From the NCBI GenBank assembly GCA_910584195.1, contig CAJTYV010000011.1, positions 29,863-93,862 of the forward strand: a stretch of DNA of 64,000 bases, given 5' to 3'. The notes under the pieces are model-generated. The model had not been told where the DNA came from, ran no database searches, and saw only the letters and a program-made list of their open reading frames with translations. Of the stretch, positions 52,126-60,983 are shown piece after piece (position 1 is the stretch's first letter; every line of letters begins with the position of its first letter). Both the position numbers and the translations under genes were made by a program. The DNA comes from an uncultured Ruminococcus sp. Lineage in GTDB: Bacteria; Bacillota; Clostridia; Oscillospirales; Ruminococcaceae.

Positions 52126-54451
52126 ATGAAAAAATTAAAATCATTAATTTTAACTGCCGGTATGCTTATATCCGTTGTTTCGTGCAGTCCGGCGGAAAAT
52201 AAGAAAATGCCTGCGGTAACTGTTCAGGCTGACGAGCTTTCTGAGACCGCGTACAGAAAATCGGCAGTTGAATTACCTGACGAAATAAGACAAATATATA
52301 TCATCTTCGTATAATAACGGCGAAAAAATGTTCCTTTTAGGCAGGGGAGGTTCAGCGGCGTGCGTCTGGACGGCGAACGGAGATTTTACCGAGCCTGAGC
52401 CGATCGGGATGTCCGATTTTGAGATAAGTGAGATATACTCTGCTAATGTGACCGAGGATGGCAGGATAGTCGAGATGCTTGTACGCGCCGATTACGGAGA
52501 TCTGCCCGAACCCGACCGCGGTTCTGAGGATTTTGATGCTGAGCTTTATGACGATTCAGCGGAATACAGCCTTGAAATATGCCTGTATGGAACGGACGGC
52601 AGTAAGCTTTCGGAAAACACGGTCACGGGTTATACGGGGACGGCAGACGGAAGTATGTTAATGGGAGAGCTTGTCTCGGACGGAAATAACATTCTTGTGC
52701 AGATTAACGGAAGTTATGAGCTTTTTACGATCGAGGGCGGTTACATCGGCGAGCTGAAAACAGACGGGGAGGAAACTGTTTCCGCTGTGGGACGTGATAA
52801 AAACGGTATTGTTTTGATTACCGAAAAGGACGGTGCAGTTTCTTTGCATAGGATAGGCGGGAACTCTGCTCAGCTTATGTCAGCCGAATTTATCTGTGAG
52901 CTGGGTGAAACCGTTAAGCAGATAACTGCCGGAACGGGCGGATATACGCTGTTTCTCCGTACAAGAAGCAGAATTTACGGAGTAAACGAAAAGGGAGAGA
53001 TCTCCGCACTTTTTAATTGCAGCGCAGCGGGAGTTAACGGTGATGAAGTAAGCGGATTTTCTATGGACAGCGAGGGAAACTTTACGATTTGCGAAAGTTC
53101 CTATGCAGGAGGCAGCGTAAAAGTCAAAAAATACACTCAATGCGATCCGTCTGAGCTTGAAAATATTCCCTTGCTTGAAGTTGGAGTAAGAGAGGGCATG
53201 AATCATGACTTAAAGGAGGTTGCAGATGCTTATAATGATCTTCAAAGCGATGTAAGAGTACAGCTTACAGAGTATGAGGGATATAATGGAGAGAACGATG
53301 CAGACAGCATTTCAAAGTTTGAAAGCGACCTTATATCCGGAAATATTCCCGATGTTTTTATTACAGATTCTGCAAGCGGAAGATTTTGTGAGATAAACTT
53401 GATGCAAAAAAACGTTTTCTGTGATCTTACACAGTTTATGGAAAATGATAATAAAATTACTCCTGATAACATTTTCACTTCCGTAATGAACGTTTTGAAA
53501 AATGGCGATGAAGTACCGCTGATTCCGAGCGGCTGGACCTTAGGTATAGGATATGTTGGAAAATCGTCTGTGATAGACGAATATCTTGACGGTATTGATA
53601 AATTTGACATTGACGGTTATCTTGATTTTCTTGAAAAACTTCCGAAAGATGTGGGAGTAATGTCTTATAATGATGAGGATACGGTATTGAACCGTTTTAC
53701 ACGGCTTAGCTGGATGAAATGGGTAGATGTGGAAAGCGCTTCATGCAGTTTTGATTCCGATAGTTTTATTCGTTTCCTGAAATATGCAGCGGTAGGAGAG
53801 GGAAGCCTTGAAGAACAGATCTATGGAATGCAGGAAACAGATTATTTGAAAGAAATACGGCAGTATATAGACGATACTGCGCTTTTGACGATGTGTGACA
53901 TAGGGAACTTCAGCAGCTATATGGATTGCATAAAGGGCAGTTTCGGAGGAGAAAAGCTTACTGTTATCGGTTTGCCGTCTACTGAGGGGAGCTGTATAGA
54001 GGTAAGATCTGCCGGTCAATACTGCGGAATTTCAGAAAGCTCGGATATGAAAGAGCAGGCTTGGGATTTTATAAAATATTTTTTTGATTCAGGTCTGGAT
54101 AATACGTCTGAAGTGTGGGGATTTCCGCTGACTGTAAGCGGTTTTGAGGAAGAATATGAGCGTTTGAAAGACGGCGTTGACGATGAAGAACTCGGCAAAG
54201 GCTGGTATTATTGGGACGGAGCGGAATATATTGATTTGGGTAGCATTACCGAGGCAGACAAGAAACAACTGCTTGACTGGCTCGATGAAGCGGTTCCGCC
54301 GCAGAAGGGTATGGATAACAGCGATGATACGCCGTACAACATATATTACGAAGAGACCGATAGATTTTTTGCAGGTGAGTGTACTGCCGAAAGATGTGCT
54401 GAAATTATACAGAGCCGTATGAAAGTTTACCTTTCGGAACAATTTGGTTAA
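52126..54451 (+). pseudogene. Frameshifted extracellular solute-binding lipoprotein
   Basis: Two frames form one gene. The first (52126-52314) has a strong AGGAGG start, a lipoprotein signal with lipobox VVSC and about 40 residues more; it stops at 52312-52314. The second (from about 52289, first ATG 52328) continues without any signal and carries the rest, including a family-1-type solute-binding domain (about 53150-54420). In frame two the text before 52328 reads KYISSSYNNGEKMFLLGRG, plausibly the lost continuation. The shift falls in an AATATATAT run at 52293-52301: one more AT would restore the frame. It could be a true mutation, a phase switch or a sequencing slip. No ABC permeases are beside it. 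Confidence 0.78.
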
Positions 54452-54460
54452 GAGTAAAGT

Positions 54461-54500
54461 TAAGGCAATACCGTGCGCTGTTTGTGCGGTGTTGCCTTAA
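54461..54500. repeat. Palindromic element (GGCAGC family), copy 5
   Basis: TAAGGCAATACCG at 54461 and CGGTGTTGCCTTA at 54488-54500 match at 12 of 13 positions as inverses around a CGCTGTTTGTG centre. It stands just after the lipoprotein pseudogene, so that gene is bracketed by two copies (52041 and here). Confidence 0.65.
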
Positions 54501-54529
54501 TATAATTCCGCAAAGTCTGACAATATAGA

Positions 54530-54558
54530 TTGACTTTAGGAAAAAAGTGTGTTATAAT
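54530..54558 (+). promoter_or_regulatory. Promoter of the amidohydrolase gene
   Basis: TTGACT, 17 bases, TATAAT, about 37 bases ahead of the ATG. Confidence 0.82.
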
Positions 54559-54595
54559 AAATAAAGAAAATTTAGTTAAAAGAAGGTCTTTGTTA

Positions 54596-55405
54596 ATGGA
54601 TAGGGAACTTTATGAAAAATATGATATAATTGATGCACATGCACATATTTTCCCCGAAAAAATAGCTGAAAAGGCTACCGTAAACGTAGGAAAGTTTTAT
54701 GATCTGCACATGGATAGCTGCGGAATGAGCATGAAGCTGATCGAGGGCGGAAATCATATTGGAGTATCAAAGTACCTTGTCTGCTCTACGGCAACCGTAC
54801 CTCATCAGGTCAGAGCCATCAACAGCTTTATTGCGGAAGAATGCGGAAAATATCCGCAGTTTTTCGGGTTCGGCACAACGCATCCTCAGTCGGCTGATAT
54901 TGAGGGCGATATTGCTCAGATAAAAGAACTGGGACTTCACGGAGTTAAGCTGCATCCCGATTTTCAGGAGTTTGACGCTGATTCTCCGGAAGCGTTTAAA
55001 ATTTATGAGATGATCGAGGGCGAATTGCCGCTTCTTATTCATTGCGGCGACCCGAGATACGATTATTCCGCGCCTGCTAAGATCAGGAAAATATGCGAAA
55101 ATTTCCCTAAGTTAAAATTGCAGGCAGCTCATATCGGAGGGTATCAGCGCTGGGACGAGGCAGAAGAGCTATTAACGGGATTTGAAAATCTCAGCGTTGA
55201 TATTTGCAGTTCACTTGCGTTCATGACACCTGAAAAGGCGGCTGAAAGAATCAGAAAATTCGGTGTTGAAAAAAGCTTTTTCGGATGCGATTTTCCCATG
55301 TGGAATCACGAGGAGGAGCTTGAAAGATTCTTTAAACTCGGTTTTACTGAAAAAGAGAACCGCATGATACTGTCGGAAAGTTTTAAAAACTTTTATAATA
55401 TATGA
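54596..55405 (+). CDS. Amidohydrolase-2-type metal-dependent hydrolase
   Basis: A 269-residue TIM-barrel hydrolase. The H-x-H metal motif is DAHAHIF near residue 15; further ligands are HPDFQ, LIHCGDP (near 150), AAHIGG (near 185) and FGCDFPMW (near 233), as in the amidohydrolase-related/decarboxylase (ACMSD-like) group. The substrate cannot be predicted. ATG at 54596 is preferred since AGAAGG lies upstream and the frame beyond it holds the promoter. Confidence 0.87.
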   Translation: MDRELYEKYDIIDAHAHIFPEKIAEKATVNVGKFYDLHMDSCGMSMKLIEGGNHIGVSKYLVCSTATVPHQVRAINSFIAEECGKYPQFFGFGTTHPQSADIEGDIAQIKELGLHGVKLHPDFQEFDADSPEAFKIYEMIEGELPLLIHCGDPRYDYSAPAKIRKICENFPKLKLQAAHIGGYQRWDEAEELLTGFENLSVDICSSLAFMTPEKAAERIRKFGVEKSFFGCDFPMWNHEEELERFFKLGFTEKENRMILSESFKNFYNI

Positions 55406-55626
55406 GAACCTGTGTTCAGAGGGTAGATTTGAATAGGGTATGTTGACACTACCGCTCAACGCCCGTCTTACAGACATCTTTTCCGTCTTTCTTCGTTAAA
55501 AATCCTTGCCATACGACAGTATGCCTGCGGATCCTTGCCTTGAAATACGAAAAATATACCTGCAGTCCGAGCGTTTCGGATAGTGTAAAAACACCCAAAA
55601 TCAACCGCAGTATGCTCTGCGGCTGA
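55406..55626. repeat. Repeat-bearing intergenic segment
   Basis: It opens with GAGAACCTGTGTTCAGAGGG (relative of 19243 and 21462), then CTTGCCATACGACAGTATGCC at 55506-55526, a dyad also found in the interior of other elements, and ends with the stem AATCAACCGCAG/CTGCGGCTGATT (55599-55628), which has one mismatch. No coding signal. Confidence 0.5.
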
Positions 55627-55656
55627 TTGCGTCTGCTAATACGGAGCAATTATAAT
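55627..55656 (+). promoter_or_regulatory. Possible promoter of the NT5C-like gene
   Basis: TTGCGT, 18 bases, TATAAT; the -35 box is weak. Confidence 0.45.
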
Positions 55657-55676
55657 TAACTGCGGAGGTTTGAAAA

Positions 55677-56276
55677 ATGAATATCGGCATTGACTGTGAC
55701 GGAGTGCTGACGGATATGTCGGAATATATTTTACGTTACGGAGAAAAATTATTTGGACATAAAGCGTCAAATCCTGATGCGCTTGATATTACGGATATTT
55801 TTAACTGCACAAAAATACAGGAAACTTTTTTCGGTCTGAGATATTTTTTAAAATACTGTAAAAAATGGCCTCCGAGGAAATATGCTTCATCTGCGGTGAA
55901 AGAACTGAAAAAAGACGGTCACAAGGTTTTTCAGATCACAGCAAGGAAATTTACTTCCGGAAACGGACCTTTAGGTGCAGTAAGCCGTTATATATATAAA
56001 AGTTGGCTGAAAGACCACAATTTTGAATTTGACGGCATTTTTTACTGTTCCGAAAGCAGAGGTCCTGCGGATAAGCTGAGGGGAGTACGTCGTTTTTCGG
56101 CGGATGTCATGATTGACGATCGTCCCGATGTTGCTGTGTATCTTGCGGAAAAGGGTGTCAGAGTCTTTCTTTTTGACACGAGATACAACAGAAAAGTCAG
56201 TCACAGAAATATAACAAGAGTTTGCGATTGGAAAGATATTTATAGGAAAATTTCCGAAATCGCTGTTATTGCTTAG
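55677..56276 (+). CDS. HAD-family 5'-nucleotidase-like protein (NT5C type)
   Basis: A 199-residue HAD phosphatase with the core motifs of the deoxy(pyrimidine) nucleotidase group: IGIDCDGVLTD (nucleophile Asp5 and acid Asp7), QITARK (motif II Thr), a conserved Lys in the ADKLRGV region and MIDDRPDVA (motif IV acids). The likely role is dephosphorylation of nucleotides or of a related small substrate, but specificity is not visible. AGGTT near the ATG is a weak ribosome site (GGAGGTTTGAAAA). Confidence 0.83.
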   Translation: MNIGIDCDGVLTDMSEYILRYGEKLFGHKASNPDALDITDIFNCTKIQETFFGLRYFLKYCKKWPPRKYASSAVKELKKDGHKVFQITARKFTSGNGPLGAVSRYIYKSWLKDHNFEFDGIFYCSESRGPADKLRGVRRFSADVMIDDRPDVAVYLAEKGVRVFLFDTRYNRKVSHRNITRVCDWKDIYRKISEIAVIA

Positions 56277-56286
56277 AGCAAGGACA

Positions 56287-56327
56287 TATACTCCCCTTTA
56301 TTGCATTTTGCAATAGAGGGGAGTATA
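56287..56327. terminator. Long hairpin after the NT5C-like gene
   Basis: TATACTCCCC...TATTGC pairs with GCAATA...GGGGAGTATA, giving a 19-bp stem with one mismatch and a small loop. It looks like a terminator without a long T tract and resembles the element at 51999. Confidence 0.6.
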
Positions 56328-56590
56328 ATTCGTATGTCACAAAAGATGATTAATGCATACTATCATATGGTGAGCAGTATGACACAGAAAGGAAGCTCGG
56401 CATTTGGCATTAATCATAAATTATATCAGACCTGTTCTGAAACCGCCGAAGCACTGCCTGACTTGTCTTTTTTGTGTCATGCTTTGCCAATTTCCCTTGA
56501 AATACATACAGTATTCCTGCGGAAAATTGACTTTGCCTGACACAAAAAATCCTGTGTCATTCGGAACTTCTATGGTTTTAGAACAGGTCT
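56328..56590. repeat. Element with 11-bp terminal inverted repeats beside bioB
   Basis: AGACCTGTTCT at 56428-56438 is exactly mirrored by AGAACAGGTCT at 56580-56590, enclosing 163 bp. Inside are TGACACA/TGTGTCA (56538-56559) and the ATACATACAGTATTCCTGCGG motif near 56501. The outer right end includes the bioB stop codon. Frames in this stretch show no protein family. Confidence 0.5.
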
Positions 56591-57536
56591 ATTTAAGCTC
56601 ATTCAGCATTTTTGTATCTGCTTCAACGGAAATTCCCGATGTAGTCAGCATATCTCCTGTTATTGCGGCGTTTGCTCCCGATTTAAATGCAGTTCTGCCT
56701 TTATCGCTCAGAAGTCCGCGTCCTCCCGCAAGCCGTATGTCCGCAGTCGGAATGATAAATCTGAAAATAGCTGTTGTCCGTAATATATCCTCATATGAAA
56801 TTCCGGGCATATTTTCCATAGGAGTTTTTTCTATCGGATTCAATATATTTATCGGAACGGAAACAGCTCCGATTTCCGACAGGGTCAGGGCCATGTCCAG
56901 TCTGTCTTCCCATGTTTCACCCATTCCGATTATTCCTCCGGAGCATATTTCCAGTTTTTGTTTTTGGGCGCGCTTTATACAGTCAAGCTTGTCTTCAAAT
57001 GTATGCGTTGAACATATGTACGGGAAATACCTGCGTGACGTCTCGATATTGCAGTGGTATCTTGTAACGCCGGCTTCGCGAAGCTTACTGAACTGTTCTT
57101 CGGTAAGCAGTCCGTGAGAAGCGCATAGCTTCATATTGCTTTTTTGTTTCATAAGCCGATATGCCGTCAATGCCCTGCAAAAATCATTTTCTTTGAGTGT
57201 TCTGCCCGCTGTAACGACAGAGAAGCGTTTCACTCCCTTTTGTTCATTGTAAACACATTCTTTCAGTATTTCTTTTTCGGAAAGAAATTCATAAACTCTT
57301 ACTTCAGTATCATGACAAGCAGACTGTGCGCAGAATTTGCAGTCCTCCGAGCATTTTCCGCTTTTTCCGTTGATTATGCTGCAAAGCTCCGCTTGCTTTC
57401 CGCAGAAATGATACCTTATTTTATCAGCTTCATATGTAAGCTCGGTTAAGTCGGCTGCAAGCAGGAAAGAAATATCCTCGCCTCTTTTCAGCCGTCTGCC
57501 GCAAATAATCTCATCGGCAAGCTTCGGTATGTTCAT
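56589..57536 (-). CDS. bioB: Biotin synthase
   Basis: A 315-residue radical-SAM enzyme that inserts sulfur into dethiobiotin. The radical-SAM Cys are in SGKCSEDCKFCAQS; the second-cluster ligands follow the usual spacing (Cys in KLCASHGLL, Cys in YHCNIETS, Arg near the end in DIRLAGGRG). It follows bioY with a 26-base overlap. The genes bioA, bioD and bioF are not in this window, so the cell may take up dethiobiotin or have them elsewhere. Confidence 0.96.
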   Translation of the reverse strand: MNIPKLADEIICGRRLKRGEDISFLLAADLTELTYEADKIRYHFCGKQAELCSIINGKSGKCSEDCKFCAQSACHDTEVRVYEFLSEKEILKECVYNEQKGVKRFSVVTAGRTLKENDFCRALTAYRLMKQKSNMKLCASHGLLTEEQFSKLREAGVTRYHCNIETSRRYFPYICSTHTFEDKLDCIKRAQKQKLEICSGGIIGMGETWEDRLDMALTLSEIGAVSVPINILNPIEKTPMENMPGISYEDILRTTAIFRFIIPTADIRLAGGRGLLSDKGRTAFKSGANAAITGDMLTTSGISVEADTKMLNELK

Positions 57537-58074
57537 TAACGTTCATCCTTTCCAAAACAGGCATAAGCCGTTTTCCTAATATTGCAGTAAATATGCACAG
57601 TACGACATCTCCGGGGAACGGCATAAGGCAGTGATAAACTACAGTTATGGCGTTTGCTTCCGAATTCATGTACAGACATGTTATAACGCAGTTGTAAACT
57701 GTTCCGAGCAGAAAAATTGGCAGCATTCCTGTCAGACAGCCGATGATCAGCCGTTTTAAGGTCGGTTTTCCGCTGTGGCATATTATTCCTGTAACATATG
57801 CGCCGATAATAAATCCCAAAAGAAAACCAAAAGTAGGCTGAAGCACATAATGGAATCCTCCGCCGCCCGTAAAGATCGGAACTCCCGCAAGTCCTAAAAG
57901 AACATAAATTCCAACGCTTGCAGCTCCGTTTTTTCCTCCTAAAACTACGCCTGCCAATGTTGTAAAAAGTATTTGCAGGGTAATTGGACAAATAGGCGTT
58001 GGGATTTTTATAAAAGCTCCTACCGCGGTTAATGCTGCAAAAATTGAGATTAAAATTAAATTTTTAAGTTTCAT
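57511..58074 (-). CDS. bioY: Biotin transporter substrate-binding component BioY
   Basis: A 187-residue integral membrane S-component with six hydrophobic segments and the BioY motifs IKIPTPICPITLQILFTTLA, GLAGVPIFTGGGGF and QPTFGFLLGFIIGAY. It binds biotin for an ECF-type transporter. ATG at 58074 follows AAAGGAGG. Driven by a consensus promoter whose -35 lies in a dyad like the BirA operator, and cotranscribed with bioB. Confidence 0.95.
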   Translation of the reverse strand: MKLKNLILISIFAALTAVGAFIKIPTPICPITLQILFTTLAGVVLGGKNGAASVGIYVLLGLAGVPIFTGGGGFHYVLQPTFGFLLGFIIGAYVTGIICHSGKPTLKRLIIGCLTGMLPIFLLGTVYNCVITCLYMNSEANAITVVYHCLMPFPGDVVLCIFTAILGKRLMPVLERMNVNEHTEACR

Positions 58075-58096
58075 AAGAATTTCCTCCTTTATTCTC

Positions 58097-58125
58097 ATTA
58101 TATCACACGTTTTTTTGTTTGTCAA
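58097..58125 (-). promoter_or_regulatory. Promoter of bioY-bioB
   Basis: On the minus strand TTGACA, 17 bases, TATAAT: full consensus. Confidence 0.88.
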
Positions 58126-58148
58126 CTATTTTCATAAAAATAGTTGAC
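58121..58148. promoter_or_regulatory. BirA-type biotin operator
   Basis: GTCAACTATTTT, TCAT (CATA), AAAATAGTTGAC: 12-base perfect arms with a 4-base centre. The half-sites GTCAAC and GTTGAC are 16 bases apart, the same spacing as the GTTAAC halves of the known Firmicute BirA box. It covers the -35 box of the bioY promoter, so biotin-BirA would repress. The BirA gene is not in the window. Confidence 0.7.
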
Positions 58149-58209
58149 GTTAAGGGCGCGAAAATTTTCTGCATCTGAAAAATCTTCGATGTCGAATTTT
58201 CAGAGAGGC

Positions 58210-58238
58210 TTGACTAATTAATCTGTATATGTTATAAT
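58210..58238 (+). promoter_or_regulatory. Promoter of the hybrid kinase gene
   Basis: TTGACT, 17 bases, TATAAT, divergent from bioY. Confidence 0.8.
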
Positions 58239-58334
58239 GACAATAAAAAAGAGAAAGTTTAAAAGCATCGGTCAACTGTATTTTATGAAACGGTTTAAAT
58301 TCAAATAATAAAATATGTTGTGGAGGATTATAGT

Positions 58335-60893
58335 ATGCACAAGCAGCATAAAATTACACATTTTTTGAGAAGCAGTATGATGTTGGTCGGTATTTTGTGT
58401 ATTGGTATTTTTGTTTTTATAACGCTTTATATGAATACGCAAAATGAGAAAACCATAAATCAGATAGGCAGTATTTACATGGAAGGCATGAATAAGAGGA
58501 TTTCCAAACATTTTTATACAATGATAGATCTGCGTTTGACACAGCTCGATACACTTGTTAACGCTATTCCGGCAAAAGAACATGAAGATAGTCGGGAAGT
58601 TCGCGAATGGCTGGAAGAAAATGGAAAAATGCGAGATTTGGAAGCGCTCGCATATTATTTTGAAGACGGCAGCGTTGAAATGATATACGGTACACAGGTG
58701 AAATTTGTCAATGAAAAAAATTTTCTTGATTCCATGAAAAATAAAGAAAGATATGTTTCGGCAGGTACTAATGTAAACGGAGAACCGTCTGCGATAATCG
58801 GCACTCCGGTTGAAATCAAAATGCAGGACGGAAGAAAGAGTATCGCTATAGTAGGAAAAATGCAGATGGAATATATCAGCAATGCGCTGTCGCTGGAAGA
58901 TGAAGATTCTATTTTGTATTCTTTTGTAATACGCAAGGACGGAAGTTTCGTTATACGTACTGCTGGAGCTTTCAGAGAAAGTTATTTTGATCGTGCAAGA
59001 GAACGTTATAGCAATATATTAGGAAAAAAAGACGTTGAGCAGTTTATATCGGAACTACAGCAGTCAATGGAAAAAAGCGAAGATTATTCTGTTATGCTTA
59101 AAATGAATGGCGAGCGTCATCAAATGTACTGCTCAGACTTGCCTTTATCCGAGTGGTATCTGATTACGATAATGCCATATGGAACGCTTAATGAAGTGGT
59201 AGAACAGCAGGGAAAAATGTCCCTTGTAATATTCCTGATAAGCTGTGCTTTGCTTTTGGGTGTATTGATTTTAGTATTTATTAAATATTTCAATCTCAAC
59301 AGAATGCAGCTTCAGGAATTGGAGGCTGCAAAGAGTGCAGCGGAGGATGCCAATAAATCAAAAAGCGAATTTCTGTCCAACATGAGCCATGATATACGTA
59401 CCCCCATGAATGCTATTGTCGGAATGACGGCTATAGCCATGACAAACATCAATGATAAAGAACGTATTGAAAACTGCCTGAAAAAAATAGGTATGTCGAG
59501 CAAGCATTTGCTGGGACTTATCAATGATGTGCTTGATATGTCCAAAATAGAAAGCGGTAAAATGACATTGAATGTGGAGCTTGTTTCTTTGCGTGACGTA
59601 ATGGATAGCCTCGTTGGTATTGTACAACCTCAGATAAAAGCAAAGAAGCAAAAGTTCGATGTGTTTATTTATGACATTACATGTGAAAATGTTTTGTGCG
59701 ACAGCGTTCGTCTTAATCAGATACTTTTAAATCTGTTATCAAATGCAATTAAATTTACTCCCGAGGGCGGCTCCATTGAAGTAGCGCTGCATGAAAGCGA
59801 ATCGCCTAAGGGCGATGATTACGTTCGTATACTGTTGAGGGTAAAAGATACCGGAATAGGCATGTCGAAAGAATTTCTTGCGAATATTTTTGATTCGTTT
59901 ACCCGTGAAGATAATAAGCGTGTACAGAAAACCGAGGGAACCGGTCTTGGCATGGCGATTACAAAATATATTGTAGATGCAATGGGCGGCGAGATCAAGG
60001 TAGAAAGCGCTCAGGGCGCTGGAACTGAATTTAACGTTACCCTCGATTTTGAGCGTACGTCCGAGCAGGAAAAGGATATGATACTTCCCGGCTTTACAAT
60101 GCTGGTAGTGGACGATGATCAGCAGCTCTGCGAAAGCGCGGTAGCTTCGCTAAGCTCAATGGGTATACATGCCGACTGGACATTGGACGGTGAAAGTGCG
60201 GTTCAAATGGTAAGTCATCAGCATAGCGTTCATAATGATTATCAGATCATTCTGCTTGATCTGAGACTTCCGGGCATGAGCGGAATAGAAACTGCAAAGG
60301 AAATACGAAAACAGCTTGGCAACGATGTTCCGATATTGCTTATATCCGCTTATGATTTCAGTGAAGTGGAAGCCGAAGCTCGTGAAGCGGGCATAAGCGG
60401 ATTTTTGTCTAAACCTCTGTTTAAATCTACCCTGTACTATGGTTTGAAGTCATATATTGATTCTCCCGAGACTGTATCTTTACCGGAGAAAAAAGAAATT
60501 GATTTCACCGGAAAGCATGTTCTTCTGGCAGAGGATAATGAGCTTAACTGGGAAATTGCAAGCGAATTACTGAAGGAATTGGGTCTGGAGCTGGATTGGG
60601 CGGAAAATGGACAGATCTGTGCGGATATGTTCCAAAACTCTCCCGTTGGCTATTATAACGCAATTCTTATGGATATTCGTATGCCGATCAAGAACGGTTA
60701 CGAAGCAACGGATATGATACGCGCTATGGATCGTCCTGACGCTTCTCTGCCGATTATTGCCATGACGGCAGACGCTTTTGCTGAGGATAAACGCAAATGC
60801 ATGGAGCATGGTATTAACGCTCATGTAGCCAAACCTATTGATATTAAGGAGATTTCTCATTTACTTAACAGTTTCTTTGAAAAACAGAAATAA
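58335..60893 (+). CDS. Hybrid sensor histidine kinase with two receiver domains
   Basis: 852 residues: membrane segment (about 13-35), an extracellular Cache-like sensor of about 240 residues, second segment (about 290-312), coiled linker, HisKA (NMSHDIRTPMNAI, His near 355), HATPase (NLLSNAIKFT, DTGIGMS, GTGLGMAITKY), then receiver 1 (VDDDQQL, LLDLRLPGMSG) and receiver 2 (LAEDNELNWEIA, LMDIRMPIKNGYEA). Both receivers keep their phospho-acceptor Asp. It has no DNA-binding domain or neighbour regulator, so output is unknown. ATG at 58335 follows GGAGG at a spacing of 8; a GTG five codons before lacks a site. Confidence 0.93.
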   Translation: MHKQHKITHFLRSSMMLVGILCIGIFVFITLYMNTQNEKTINQIGSIYMEGMNKRISKHFYTMIDLRLTQLDTLVNAIPAKEHEDSREVREWLEENGKMRDLEALAYYFEDGSVEMIYGTQVKFVNEKNFLDSMKNKERYVSAGTNVNGEPSAIIGTPVEIKMQDGRKSIAIVGKMQMEYISNALSLEDEDSILYSFVIRKDGSFVIRTAGAFRESYFDRARERYSNILGKKDVEQFISELQQSMEKSEDYSVMLKMNGERHQMYCSDLPLSEWYLITIMPYGTLNEVVEQQGKMSLVIFLISCALLLGVLILVFIKYFNLNRMQLQELEAAKSAAEDANKSKSEFLSNMSHDIRTPMNAIVGMTAIAMTNINDKERIENCLKKIGMSSKHLLGLINDVLDMSKIESGKMTLNVELVSLRDVMDSLVGIVQPQIKAKKQKFDVFIYDITCENVLCDSVRLNQILLNLLSNAIKFTPEGGSIEVALHESESPKGDDYVRILLRVKDTGIGMSKEFLANIFDSFTREDNKRVQKTEGTGLGMAITKYIVDAMGGEIKVESAQGAGTEFNVTLDFERTSEQEKDMILPGFTMLVVDDDQQLCESAVASLSSMGIHADWTLDGESAVQMVSHQHSVHNDYQIILLDLRLPGMSGIETAKEIRKQLGNDVPILLISAYDFSEVEAEAREAGISGFLSKPLFKSTLYYGLKSYIDSPETVSLPEKKEIDFTGKHVLLAEDNELNWEIASELLKELGLELDWAENGQICADMFQNSPVGYYNAILMDIRMPIKNGYEATDMIRAMDRPDASLPIIAMTADAFAEDKRKCMEHGINAHVAKPIDIKEISHLLNSFFEKQK

Positions 60894-60928
60894 ATGCTGT
60901 TCAGACGGATTAAAAAAGAAAAATAATG

Positions 60929-60972
60929 TTGCTCCCCTGACCGAATCTTTAAGATTTGATCGGGGGAGCAAT
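60929..60972. terminator. Bidirectional terminator between kinase and ABC genes
   Basis: TTGCTCCCC and GGGGGAGCAA form the outer stem, with AAATCTT-like inner pairing (CGAATCTT/AAGATTTG). It serves the convergent kinase and ABC permease genes. Confidence 0.7.
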
Positions 60973-60983
60973 AATATTTGCGA

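Noticed and set aside
56301..56540. 79-codon frame between the NT5C-like gene and bioB
   Set aside because: Composed of repeat sequence with no ribosome site; probably not coding.
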